This document shows positions 56,240 through 64,000 of a stretch of DNA of 64,000 nt, in pieces; position 1 is the first letter of the stretch; each line of letters begins with the position of its first letter. The notes under the pieces are model-generated. The model had not been told where the DNA came from, did not search any database, and worked only from the letters and a program-made list of their open reading frames with translations. This DNA comes from Bacteroidales bacterium (GTDB taxonomy: Bacteria; Bacteroidota; Bacteroidia; Bacteroidales; P3), in contig JAFWOP010000011.1 in assembly GCA_017545365.1 (NCBI GenBank), positions 1 through 64,000 on the forward strand, in the 5' to 3' direction. Position numbers and translations under genes: made by a program.

Positions 56240-57719
56240 CGCTTCTTGTTGCTTTTAAAATGGATTTGACTTGCTCTTTAGTGATTTTCTTAAAGCCTCT
56301 TGGTGCGTCGTTCACGCCTGACAGTATTTTTAAATCAATCAGTTCTTTCATTGTAATTCGATGTGGGAATGAATAAACATACAAGAATCTTACCACAAAT
56401 GGTTTCGTGTATGAATAATTCCACATGTCTCTCAACTGTTTTTCAGGAAAAACCGTACTCTTTCGACAGTATTGAACAAACTCTTCTTCATTTTCAAACG
56501 TATAGCGAACTTCTTGAACCACGCCGATAGTGGAAATCACACTCTTATAGAATCCTCCTGTACGATAGAATATCAGAATATCGCCACGTTGCGGATGTGG
56601 CATCATGGCACGAGACACATATACCTTGTTTATACTATTTCTGTGGGGGAAATCTTCTACAAATTCTTCTGGTGATTCTGTTGTTAAAATTGAATCTGGT
56701 AACAGCTCCGTATGGTATTCTGGATAAATTGGAACAATGTAGCTGCTATTTTTAGAAGAAATGAATGGATAACATTCTTTTATCTTTTCAACATCAAAAT
56801 GTGGTGTGAAATCTCGGACATACACCAACTCTTCTTTTTTCTTTCCCCAATACACAAATCCCCACTGCTCAAGTAACTCGATTAATCGATGTTGTTCAGG
56901 GCGTCTATCATATATTGTAACATATATCTCCTCTACTTTGTTTTTTAAGGCATTATCGAATATGATTTTAGCAAATCTTTCGCCTAAACGAAATCCGTTG
57001 CTGATAACTTTGAATGTACCTATTTTAAGACGTTTCTTTGGATTAAAGGGTGGCGTTATATCTGAATAGTTTTCGTCATTTCCTTCCACCTTCAAATAAA
57101 GGAAAGAAAGAAGCATTCCATTGTTGGAGTTATATGTAATATAAGCCTCATCATCATATTTTTTGATAAACCATTTGTCGAATCCAATGTAGTCTTCCTT
57201 TAGGCTGTCGAAGAATGAATCATCCAAATTAATATGGCCGAATTTTATTTTTTGAACATTTAATACCTTATAGTTTACCAACTCTGGATGCTCTGCAAAT
57301 GTTTTTTCTAAGAAAGAATCTATGGTATATACCTTATTGTTAATACCAAGAGATGTGGCTTTCTTGTGAATCTTTCGGTCCTCGGTTATAAGCAGGTCAA
57401 CACGCCCGACAAATACCTCATTAAGTAGTATGGTGTCAACTCTGTCATTTTCGTTAATGTCGTACTGAGCGGAAATCTTCTCCACATCCTGTTGCATTGG
57501 AGATGGGATTTCCAAACATTCATAATTCTTTAGTTTCACCAAAAACAAGTTGACGGTATCAATATTAGGGTTCTTCTTTATTTCGTCTATTGTTGCGGAG
57601 TGGATACATTTTGTATACCCTCCCCTTTCAAGCCATCGATAAAGAATCCCGATATCTTGAGAAACAACCTTATTCGCCTCTCTATGAATAATAATGTTTG
57701 TATCTAATAGGGCTTTCAT
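56217..57719 (-). CDS. PIN nuclease - GNAT acetyltransferase - EVE-like fusion protein
   Basis: This 500-residue protein combines three domains. Residues 1-140 look like a PIN ribonuclease, with acids D6 (LLDTNIII), E46 (TIDEIKK), D92 or D95 (NDRVD) and D114 (ITEDRK). Residues 200-300 look like a GNAT acetyltransferase (LKIGTFKVISNGFRLGERFA then VEEIYVTIYDRRPEQHRLIE). Residues 365-490 look like an EVE/PUA-like domain (RGDILIFYRTGGFYKSVIST and APRGFKKITKEQ). Start ATG 57719 overlaps the hsdS stop (ATGA), and its end overlaps the ASCH gene. An RNA-targeting effector or toxin tied to the restriction system is my inference. It is AT-rich compared with hsdM. Confidence 0.75.
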   Translation of the reverse strand: MKALLDTNIIIHREANKVVSQDIGILYRWLERGGYTKCIHSATIDEIKKNPNIDTVNLFLVKLKNYECLEIPSPMQQDVEKISAQYDINENDRVDTILLNEVFVGRVDLLITEDRKIHKKATSLGINNKVYTIDSFLEKTFAEHPELVNYKVLNVQKIKFGHINLDDSFFDSLKEDYIGFDKWFIKKYDDEAYITYNSNNGMLLSFLYLKVEGNDENYSDITPPFNPKKRLKIGTFKVISNGFRLGERFAKIIFDNALKNKVEEIYVTIYDRRPEQHRLIELLEQWGFVYWGKKKEELVYVRDFTPHFDVEKIKECYPFISSKNSSYIVPIYPEYHTELLPDSILTTESPEEFVEDFPHRNSINKVYVSRAMMPHPQRGDILIFYRTGGFYKSVISTIGVVQEVRYTFENEEEFVQYCRKSTVFPEKQLRDMWNYSYTKPFVVRFLYVYSFPHRITMKELIDLKILSGVNDAPRGFKKITKEQVKSILKATRSDESFIVD

Positions 57720-59008
57720 ATCACTTTTACTTTGCCGGTTACAATGTCGTTTATTATTATCTGCTTGCGTTCTTGGAGGAGTCCAATTTGTTTTTCTATA
57801 CAAGAAATAGAAGAGAGTATTTCTGTTGTTTTATTAGTAATGAATATTGAAATTTCTTTTTGTTCATTAATAGGTGGTAGGACAAAAGGCATGTCTCCAA
57901 CTAGCGTTTTTGTTAGATTTACGATGAAAGAACCTCTTTGAACATTTTTTATATATGACTCATAAAACTTACTTTTTCCAAAAACCCACATAAAAAAGTC
58001 TGTATCCAGAAATTCTTTTCTTATAGAAAACATTGCAAGTCGTTGATTTATTATACCCTCTGGCATTGCTTCTTCAATAATCATTGCTCTACCCAAGCTG
58101 CCAACAATTGGGAAAATAACATCTCCTTTTTTTACGAAGAATTTTTTCAACTCGTTTCGCCGATTTTCAGGCAAATATAAATTGTTTGGTATGGAGGTTC
58201 TCTGTTCTGCAACATGTTCGGGTGTATATACCAAAATGCTTCCATCCTCTAGGAGGGCATTGGTTATCAATGAACTTCCAAAAGGACCTGCTTTATACCC
58301 AGTAAATAAATATTTGAGTCGGAATAACTCCCAGTGGGCGGGGATGTTGCCGAGCCAGGGGATGCCGGAGGGCTTCATTTTGGCGGTGGGGTCGAGGCCT
58401 TTGGTGACGGCGTTGTTGATGATGATTTGCTTCCGTTCGTTCAATAATTCTATCATCTTTTGCTGCTGCGCAATCGCCGCATCTATCTTTGACGTGACTT
58501 TATCAAGATAGGCTACAATGGCATTCTGCTCTTCGATGGGCGGAATCAATGATAGTACTTGGCCAAAATCATCAGTATACATTCGCCACCTGGATGGAAT
58601 GACACCTGTTGAATGTTTTGCAAACTCAGACAAATATAAAGGTGTTTTGTACAGGTAATGAAAGAATCGGGGGTTATAATTGTGGTTAAGTTTATATACG
58701 CAATAAGCAGGACTGACAATTCCATTATAAGATGAAATTCCAAGTCCGCCCATCCAAGCAAGCATAATATTGATTACCAAGTCATCTTTCTTTACTATCT
58801 TATATCCGTCTAATGCTTCACTTCGTGTATCTCCTTTTGCAGGAGTGATTCCATCATATTGAGAAACGGACAATAGCTCTTCATTACCTTGTTCGGAAAG
58901 GTTAAATGATTCTTTCCAAAGATATTTTGACTTGATAAGACCCCAGTGCCTCGGAATCTCTCCGAGCCATTCCACGCCGCTGTCTTTATATTCGCTGTAC
59001 CGTTCCAT
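57716..59008 (-). CDS. hsdS: Type I restriction-modification specificity subunit
   Basis: This 430-residue protein has the two-fold plan of HsdS. GVEWLGEIPRHWGLIKSKYL opens the first target-recognition domain and IPWLGNIPAHWELFRLKYLF the second. Matching helical spacers follow each: LLNERKQIIINNAVTKGLDP in the middle and LLQERKQIIINDIVTGKVKV at the end. The central spacer is visibly GC-richer than the two recognition domains, as if the latter were exchanged from other sources. It names the DNA sequence for HsdM and HsdR. It begins 3 bp after fic and overlaps the PIN/GNAT gene. Confidence 0.95.
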   Translation of the reverse strand: MERYSEYKDSGVEWLGEIPRHWGLIKSKYLWKESFNLSEQGNEELLSVSQYDGITPAKGDTRSEALDGYKIVKKDDLVINIMLAWMGGLGISSYNGIVSPAYCVYKLNHNYNPRFFHYLYKTPLYLSEFAKHSTGVIPSRWRMYTDDFGQVLSLIPPIEEQNAIVAYLDKVTSKIDAAIAQQQKMIELLNERKQIIINNAVTKGLDPTAKMKPSGIPWLGNIPAHWELFRLKYLFTGYKAGPFGSSLITNALLEDGSILVYTPEHVAEQRTSIPNNLYLPENRRNELKKFFVKKGDVIFPIVGSLGRAMIIEEAMPEGIINQRLAMFSIRKEFLDTDFFMWVFGKSKFYESYIKNVQRGSFIVNLTKTLVGDMPFVLPPINEQKEISIFITNKTTEILSSISCIEKQIGLLQERKQIIINDIVTGKVKVI

Positions 59009-59011
59009 AAA

Positions 59012-60076
59012 CTATTCCTTATTAATGACCCATAGACCGCTTTTGCGACTTCCTTGACGGCTAATAACTCCTAAATCCCGAAGACGTTTTATCTGCTTTT
59101 CAACTCCGCGAAGACTTATACCTATCTGTTCGGCAATATCTTGTGCGGTGACTGAAGGGTTGGCGTGGAGCAACAACAGGATTCTCTTTTCGTTTATACC
59201 GAACTTTATACCGAACTTTATACCGAACTTATCACCGAATTTTTTACCGAACTCTTCGTCGATAGTTGATATTGTCTCTTGATTTGTATTAGAAATAGGT
59301 TCGCCCTGATGGTCTTTTAGCGTCTTATATATTTCATTCAACATGAAATCTATAAAAGGTCCGGACTGCCCCATGTTGGAACTGGCGGCGATGGCATCGT
59401 AATAGGCTTGCTGGTTTGCATATATCATGTTTTCTACTGGTAGATGCTCGAAGAGGGGATGAAGTTTGCCAAGTATCAGCGACTGCCACAGACGGCCCAT
59501 GCGCCCATTGCCATCAATGAACGGATGGATAAATTCAAACTCAAAATGGAATACACATGAGCGGATAAGCAGATGGTCTTTGGAATATTTGAGCCAATGA
59601 AACAAATCGCTCATCAGAAGTGGCACTCTGTCGGCTGGTGGTGCCAGATGTACCAGCCCCTTTTCGCCGAATACGCCCACACCACCGCGACGGTAACAGC
59701 CAGCATCGTCAACCAAAGCCCGCATCATCACTCCATGCGCTTTCAAGAGGTCTTTTTCGCTAAAAGCGTCGAGCGTAGAGTATAGTTCGTATGTCTTGAT
59801 AGCATTCTTTACTTCCTGTATTTGTCGAAGCGGTGCCACGATGGTTTTTCCATTGATGATGTCTCCCACCTCGTCTTCGGAAAGGGTGTTGCCTTCGATT
59901 GCCAAAGAGGAGTGGATGGTCTTAATGCGGTTGGCTTTGCGCAGATGAAGGCCGTCTTCCTGTTCCAGACGAATTGCATAACGTTCAACCTGTCTAGAAA
60001 TTTCAGCTATGAGATTGATGGCTTCGGCACTCACTGTGAACGGCGGGGTATATGTGGGTTCGGTTTTCTTTGCCAT
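59012..60076 (-). CDS. Fic-domain protein with C-terminal winged helix
   Basis: This 354-residue protein has the Fic motif HPFIDGNGRMGR (184-195), so it should transfer AMP or another nucleotide group to a target protein. S57-LAI-E61-G62 in the segment HSSLAIEGN fits the inhibitory motif [S/T]xxxE[G/N] at the N-terminal side, making it a class II, self-inhibited Fic. Near 272-292 a tetrapeptide repeat of KFG type is encoded by a 12-bp array. The last 60 residues form a helix-turn-helix (PSVTAQDIAEQIGISLRGVEKQI), so it may bind DNA. The start is 4 nt after hsdM and hsdS follows 3 nt after its stop. Confidence 0.93.
   Translation of the reverse strand: MAKKTEPTYTPPFTVSAEAINLIAEISRQVERYAIRLEQEDGLHLRKANRIKTIHSSLAIEGNTLSEDEVGDIINGKTIVAPLRQIQEVKNAIKTYELYSTLDAFSEKDLLKAHGVMMRALVDDAGCYRRGGVGVFGEKGLVHLAPPADRVPLLMSDLFHWLKYSKDHLLIRSCVFHFEFEFIHPFIDGNGRMGRLWQSLILGKLHPLFEHLPVENMIYANQQAYYDAIAASSNMGQSGPFIDFMLNEIYKTLKDHQGEPISNTNQETISTIDEEFGKKFGDKFGIKFGIKFGINEKRILLLLHANPSVTAQDIAEQIGISLRGVEKQIKRLRDLGVISRQGSRKSGLWVINKE
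59196..59255. repeat. Twelve-base tandem array inside fic
   Basis: Five units of ATACCGAACTTT (the first two exact, the rest decayed) encode a repeated Lys-Phe-Gly-Ile-like tetrapeptide between the Fic core and the winged helix. The unit keeps frame, so linker length can vary. Confidence 0.8.
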
Positions 60077-60080
60077 AATG

Positions 60081-62393
60081 CTATGCGGTTTCAAACAATG
60101 ACTGGATAAACCCTTGGCTTTGGCGGTCGAGTTCGAGGATGTCGCGCTCGTTTTCTTCGAGGGTGCGCAGGGGTGTCGGCTTGTAGAAGTATTTGTTGAA
60201 TGAGATTTCGCAGCCAATCTTAGTAGGGGGCAGGTTGATCCACGCATCCGCCACATAGGGGCGTACCTCGCGGAGGAAGTACTGGTAGATGTCCTCTTTG
60301 ACGGGAATCTTCTCGGTGTCGCGCAGGTCGCTGTCGGTTTCGTACTCTACCCACATGCCTTTCTTCACAGGGTAGAAACCGTAGTCGCCCAGCCGTTCCC
60401 ATGCGATGCCATACACTTCGGTCAGCTCTTCAATTTCTTTGTTTGTGGCTTTGTGTTCTTTCTTCACCACCGGGGCGGCGTCGGGGTCGGGCTCCGACAT
60501 GGCGCGGGCGATGGCCTTGAGGGTGGCTGCCTGGAGGTCGAGTTTCTGCTGCTTGGCGGCATTGGACAGCAGGTCGTAAAAGATGTTGTAGTCCATATAG
60601 ACCTCTGTGCCGACAGCCCGCAACAGGCTTTGTGCTGCCTGTTTCAGCGCCTGCCGGGCGTTCCAGTCCTTGACAGAGATGAGCTTTGCCAGCTTCTTGT
60701 CGGTCAGTTTGATGTCGTTGTCGTTCAGATACTCCTTGATGGCGGGCAGCTCGTTGTCCAAGCCCTTGAAGACCCGCTCTCCGTAGGTTTGGTAGAGCCA
60801 TCGCGATAGCTCCGCCTCGCCTTTGTCAAACAGCAGTTCGTCGACTTTCAGCGCGTTCATCTGGCAGCGCAGCCGCAGGGGTCGCTCGATGGTGACATTG
60901 TAGTAGCGGAAGTCGTCGCCGTCGAATATCTTGGAAGCTATCTTATCGTTCTCCACCTCGACGAAATCCATGTAGGTCTTCACAATGAGGTCACGGTATT
61001 CGGGGGTGATGGTGCAGTTGCGCGAGCCTTGGTTCTTGCGCAGTTTCTCGAATGCCTGTGAGGCATCGATTAGCTGCACCTTGCCTTGGCGGGTGGCGGG
61101 CTTCTTGTTGGTGAGCAGCCACACGTAGGTGGTGATGCCGGTGTTGTAGAAGATGTTGTTGGGCAGCTGTACGATGGCATCGACCAGGTCGTTCTCAACC
61201 ACATAGCGACGGATGTTGCTCTCACCGCTGCCGGCATCGCCGGTGAAAAGCGACGAGCCGTTGTGGATGGAGGCAACACGGCTGCCCTGCGGCTGTTGGT
61301 CGAGGGGTTTCATCTTGTCAATCTCCTCGAGCATGAAGAGCAGCTGTCCATCGGAGGTGCGGGGGGTGCAGTCGAGCACCTCCTTGTCGCCCGCATAGTT
61401 GGTCAGCGGCAGCTCAAAGCGCGAGTCGAGCAGGGTCTTCTCGTGGTATATCTTCTCTTTGTCGGTCTTCCACGACTTGCCGTATGGTGGATTGGTGAGC
61501 TGGAATCCGAAAGACTGACCGCGGAAGTGGTCGTCGGTGATGGTGTTGCCACGGTGCATGCCGTCGGGGTCGACACCCTTGATGATGAGGTCGGACTTGC
61601 AGATGGCGTAAGTCTCGGGGTTGATTTCCGTACCCGAAAGCAGGATGGCGTTGCTGCGCACCCCAAGGTCGAGTAGGTACTCGCGCCCTTCGGTGAGCAT
61701 GCCCCCGCTGCCCTCGGCGGGATCGTGCAGGGTGATGACTTTGGGCAGATTGTCTTTGACAGGGTAGAAGACCAGATGTGCCAGCAGCGAGATGGCATCG
61801 CGCGGGGTGAAGTGCTCGCCCGCCTCCTCGTTGTTCTCCTCGTTGAAGCGGCGCAACAATTCCTCAAATACGGTGCCCATGTCGATATTGGTCAGGGCGG
61901 GCAGCGGAAGGCCGTCGGGGTCGTGGGCCTCTTTGTCTGTGAGGTTGATGTGCGGGTCGGTGATTTTCTCAATCATCGAGAGCAGGCGGTCGTTGTCGGC
62001 GAGCTTGCGGGCTTTGGTGTAATACTCAAAATTCCGCAACACGTCGCGCACATTTTCGCTGTAGCCGTTGAGGTATTCGACGAAGTTGTCGTAGAGCAGG
62101 TCGTTGTTGTCGGAGGCTTGCGACTTCAACCGATTGAGCGTCCATTTGCTGGTGTTGAAATAGCTGAGGCCGGTGATGTCCTTCAGCACGCCCTCGTCGA
62201 TGTTGTTGATTCCGGTCTCTTGTATCTCTTCCTCCACCTCCTGCTTGGTGGGTTCGAGCAACGCATCCAGTCGTCGCAACACCACCATGGGGAGGATGAC
62301 ATCGCGGTATTGTCCGCGCAAGAACACATCGCGCAATACATCGTCGGCAATCGACCAGATAAAAGATACTATTTGCGAGTGGGTAGTGTTCAT
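60081..62393 (-). CDS. hsdM: Type I restriction-modification methyltransferase subunit, long form
   Basis: This 770-residue protein has the N-terminal helical domain of HsdM (LRDVFLRGQYRDVILPMVVL) and an adenine-methylase core with the SAM motif LHDPAEGSGGML and the catalytic NPPYGKSW. About 250 residues beyond the usual end form an additional helical region (for example AAKQQKLDLQAATLKAIARA), which ends LDRQSQGFIQSLFETA. It should methylate adenine in both strands of the HsdS target. It is the first gene of the operon; inverted repeats upstream at 62395-62454 may control it. Confidence 0.95.
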   Translation of the reverse strand: MNTTHSQIVSFIWSIADDVLRDVFLRGQYRDVILPMVVLRRLDALLEPTKQEVEEEIQETGINNIDEGVLKDITGLSYFNTSKWTLNRLKSQASDNNDLLYDNFVEYLNGYSENVRDVLRNFEYYTKARKLADNDRLLSMIEKITDPHINLTDKEAHDPDGLPLPALTNIDMGTVFEELLRRFNEENNEEAGEHFTPRDAISLLAHLVFYPVKDNLPKVITLHDPAEGSGGMLTEGREYLLDLGVRSNAILLSGTEINPETYAICKSDLIIKGVDPDGMHRGNTITDDHFRGQSFGFQLTNPPYGKSWKTDKEKIYHEKTLLDSRFELPLTNYAGDKEVLDCTPRTSDGQLLFMLEEIDKMKPLDQQPQGSRVASIHNGSSLFTGDAGSGESNIRRYVVENDLVDAIVQLPNNIFYNTGITTYVWLLTNKKPATRQGKVQLIDASQAFEKLRKNQGSRNCTITPEYRDLIVKTYMDFVEVENDKIASKIFDGDDFRYYNVTIERPLRLRCQMNALKVDELLFDKGEAELSRWLYQTYGERVFKGLDNELPAIKEYLNDNDIKLTDKKLAKLISVKDWNARQALKQAAQSLLRAVGTEVYMDYNIFYDLLSNAAKQQKLDLQAATLKAIARAMSEPDPDAAPVVKKEHKATNKEIEELTEVYGIAWERLGDYGFYPVKKGMWVEYETDSDLRDTEKIPVKEDIYQYFLREVRPYVADAWINLPPTKIGCEISFNKYFYKPTPLRTLEENERDILELDRQSQGFIQSLFETA

Positions 62394-62394
62394 T

Positions 62395-62454
62395 TTATTG
62401 CATTTAATTATAAATAACGCAATTTCACCTTATTTATTGCCCTCGTAGCAATAA
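62395..62454. promoter_or_regulatory. Repeated TTATTGC/GCAATAA half-sites before hsdM
   Basis: TTATTGC (62434-62440) and GCAATAA (62448-62454) form a perfect inverted pair with a 7-bp spacer, about 40 bp before the hsdM start. A second pair, TTATTGC (62395-62401) and GCAATTT (62419-62425), lies closer to the gene. They look like operators. The winged helix at the end of the Fic protein is one candidate ligand. Confidence 0.45.
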
Positions 62455-63435
62455 CTTTTGATTGTAGCGAAAGGTATTTGATGTTTGAGCTTTGGCGTGG
62501 CGAGAAAACGTGGTAGCGAAGATACCAACACAATCGGTGATAGTGTCCTGCAAAAAGTGTGAACTGTGAACTGGGGTGTGAACAGGGAAGGATAGTAGTT
62601 TCATACCTATTGTTATTGTTATTGTCATAGGGTGCCACTTTATGCCACTTTTTTTTATCAAAAGTGGCACCCTGATTTTTGGTCTTTTTGGGTATAACTA
62701 TAATAGGCACACACATGAATATCACATCACATTTTAACACCTCTCAACACCGTCGTGCCTTCGTCATGCATTCGTCGTGCCTTCGCTTTTTACGACGAGA
62801 TAACTTCGCTCCCAAGGTGGAGGCAAGGGGCAAACAAAACGGAATGAAAAAGTCCCCAACGTTGTATAAGGTGAGAGCAGAGAGAGCTTGCTCGCTATGC
62901 CGAGCCAAACAACGTCACGAAGTAACATCACCTATCCGTTTTTCGGAAGAACCGATATTATTGCGCCGTATTCGTATCGGCTTCATGCTGCTTAAGGCAG
63001 CATGTGAACGGCGGGGCGTTCACTTCTCCGCTCCGCTATCGAAACCGTCCACCGGACGCTTCCTTCACCTTCGTCGTGCCTTCGTTCTGACTTCGCTTTT
63101 GCCTTCACTCCTGAGGTGGAGGCAAGATGTATCCAAAATGGGATGAAAAAGGGCCCTCGTCATCACTTATCCATTTAGCGGATGAACCCAATATGAACCG
63201 GGAGGTGGTGGGGTAGGGAGAAGCTAGGCGTGAACCGCATCGAAAGGAGGGTATAAAAATGCCGTTTTCCGAAGAGGAAGGATTGTATGCGGATGTGGGG
63301 AAATACGTGCAGTGGAGGGTTGTTTGTGGTTGTTCTCTGCAATATGGTGTTGCGGGCGATGAAAAAAATGGAGGCGGTTAAAGGGTTGGTTTGTAGGTTT
63401 GTGGCGTGACTTTGTTGAAGTGTTGGTGAAATATT
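62455..63435. other. Gene-free stretch with two copies of an 82-bp repeat
   Basis: No convincing gene is seen. Copies at 62771-62852 and 63070-63151 share TTCGTCGTGCCTTCG, AGGTGGAGGCAAG and GATGAAAAAG at the same spacing. Each is followed by a CTATCCGTTTTTCGG-like or TTATCCATTTAGCGG-like word near a GAACC..ATAT word; the first copy has about 65 extra bases before it. An open frame of 155 codons (62679-63146) spans both copies but consists of repeat translation rich in Arg, His and Ser, and I do not call it. Confidence 0.5.
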
Positions 63436-63467
63436 TTTGCGTAATATATAAAAAATTAGTAATTTTG
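63436..63467 (+). promoter_or_regulatory. Promoter of the coiled-coil/zapA unit
   Basis: TTTG (63436-63439), 20 nt, TAATTTTG (63460-63467) matches the Bacteroidota promoter. The coiled-coil gene starts 32 bp further on. Confidence 0.7.
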
Positions 63468-63499
63468 CACCGCTTTTTGTAGTGTAAACTGTCATAGCT

Positions 63500-63793
63500 A
63501 TGTTGGATTTTGAAACCACTGTCGCGGAGATCGAATGGAAGGTTCGAAAGATGATTGAAGAAAATGGCCGTCTGCGCGAGGGGGAGGCAAATCTGACAGA
63601 GCGATGCCGCAAGCTGCAGGAGCAAGTGAACAATCAAAATATAACAATTAATAATTTAAAGGAACAAATCAACATATTAAAACTTGGGAACACGCTGACT
63701 CAAAAGGGCGATTCTGTAGAGATTAAACTTAAAATCAACCAACTGATACGGAGCATAGATAAAAGTCTGACATTAATTAACAAATCTGAATGA
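63500..63793 (+). CDS. Small coiled-coil protein upstream of zapA (ZapB-like)
   Basis: This 97-residue protein is almost entirely a charged coiled coil (WKVRKMIEENGRLREGEANL, then LQEQVNNQNITINNLKEQIN) with a short C-terminal helix. It stands just before zapA, as small coiled-coil genes do in other Bacteroidota in my memory. A role in cell division like ZapB is plausible from size, structure and neighbour only. Confidence 0.75.
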   Translation: MLDFETTVAEIEWKVRKMIEENGRLREGEANLTERCRKLQEQVNNQNITINNLKEQINILKLGNTLTQKGDSVEIKLKINQLIRSIDKSLTLINKSE

Positions 63794-63874
63794 ACGTGTT
63801 ATTGCTTGAATGTGTGAATGCTTGAGTTGCTTGCACAATAAAGACAATCAAACATCAGGCAATCAAACAATCAA

Positions 63875-64000
63875 ATGATGAACGACATACCGGCTACAGT
63901 ACATATATTAGACAGGCCTTATAAGCTGAGGATAAGCCCCGACGACGAGCAATACCTTCGCCGGGCTGCCGAGCTTATTGACTCCCAGTCTAAGAGTTAC
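63875..64000 (+). CDS. zapA: Cell division protein ZapA, 5' part only
   Basis: The first 42 codons are present, cut by the window end. The sequence ATVHILDRPYKLRISPDDEQ then YLRRAAELIDS is the N-terminal strand-helix of ZapA, which bundles FtsZ filaments at the division site. Two ATG codons stand in tandem (63875 and 63878) and either may be used. It follows the coiled-coil gene by about 80 bp made of AATCAAAC-like words. Confidence 0.88.
   Translation, partial: MMNDIPATVHILDRPYKLRISPDDEQYLRRAAELIDSQSKSY

Noticed and set aside
62679..63146. A 155-codon open frame on the plus strand
   Set aside because: It spans two copies of a non-coding repeat, has a repeat-derived Arg/His/Ser-rich product and no promoter of its own.

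Overview
The window is a chromosomal segment of a Bacteroidota bacterium, most likely Bacteroidales. Support comes from promoters of the Bacteroidota form (TTTG, about 20 nt, TAnnTTTG), absence of strong Shine-Dalgarno sites, two proteins with type IX secretion (T9SS) sorting domains, lineage families (DUF4175, DUF4290, S46 dipeptidyl-peptidase), a serine palmitoyltransferase and a MurA with Asp in place of the catalytic Cys. Species cannot be named from sequence alone.

Layout. 1-0.7 kb: two diverged copies of a hairpin-rich repeat. 0.7-5.3 kb (minus): operon recA, small exported protein, spoT/relA, mazG, joined by overlapping stop/start codons. 5.4-6.7 kb: aminotransferase with its own promoter, leader hairpin and terminator. 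7.3-13.8 kb (minus): DUF4175, ATPase-like protein, ybeY, mnmG. 13.9-14.3 kb: a MITE-like insertion. 14.5-17.8 kb: SDR, GNAT-like protein and serine palmitoyltransferase, a possible sphingolipid locus. 17.9-19.1 kb (minus): deoC and rpiB.

19.1-19.8 kb is a long AT-rich divergent intergenic region with DnaA-box-like 9-mers. Around it lie one perfect parS (21285-21300) and two parS-like palindromes (7275, 9226). Gene orientation flips here: 12 of 14 genes to the left point left, and the next 11 to the right all point right. I read it as the probable chromosomal origin. 19.8-31.5 kb (plus): nadA, aminoacyl-tRNA deacylase, RluA-type synthase, an outer-membrane protein, DUF4290, murA, PHP phosphatase, purB, ABC exporter, a T9SS type-B protein and nadK.

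31.7-46.9 kb (minus) is an envelope region: TrmH methyltransferase, a 2073-residue alpha-2-macroglobulin-like protein, a 1477-residue T9SS adhesin-like protein, a polysaccharide flippase frameshifted at a 7-bp repeat, and a VWA membrane protein. 47-51.2 kb (plus): a lipoprotein metallopeptidase and a DPP11-type peptidase, then a tandem repeat and a broken lipoprotein gene.

52.6-62.4 kb (minus) is a type I restriction-modification operon, hsdM - fic - hsdS - PIN/GNAT/EVE-like fusion - ASCH - hsdR. The extra genes sit in the operon with overlapping or nearly touching reading frames. This is the best candidate in the window for an undescribed system. The right end has a small coiled-coil protein and the start of zapA.
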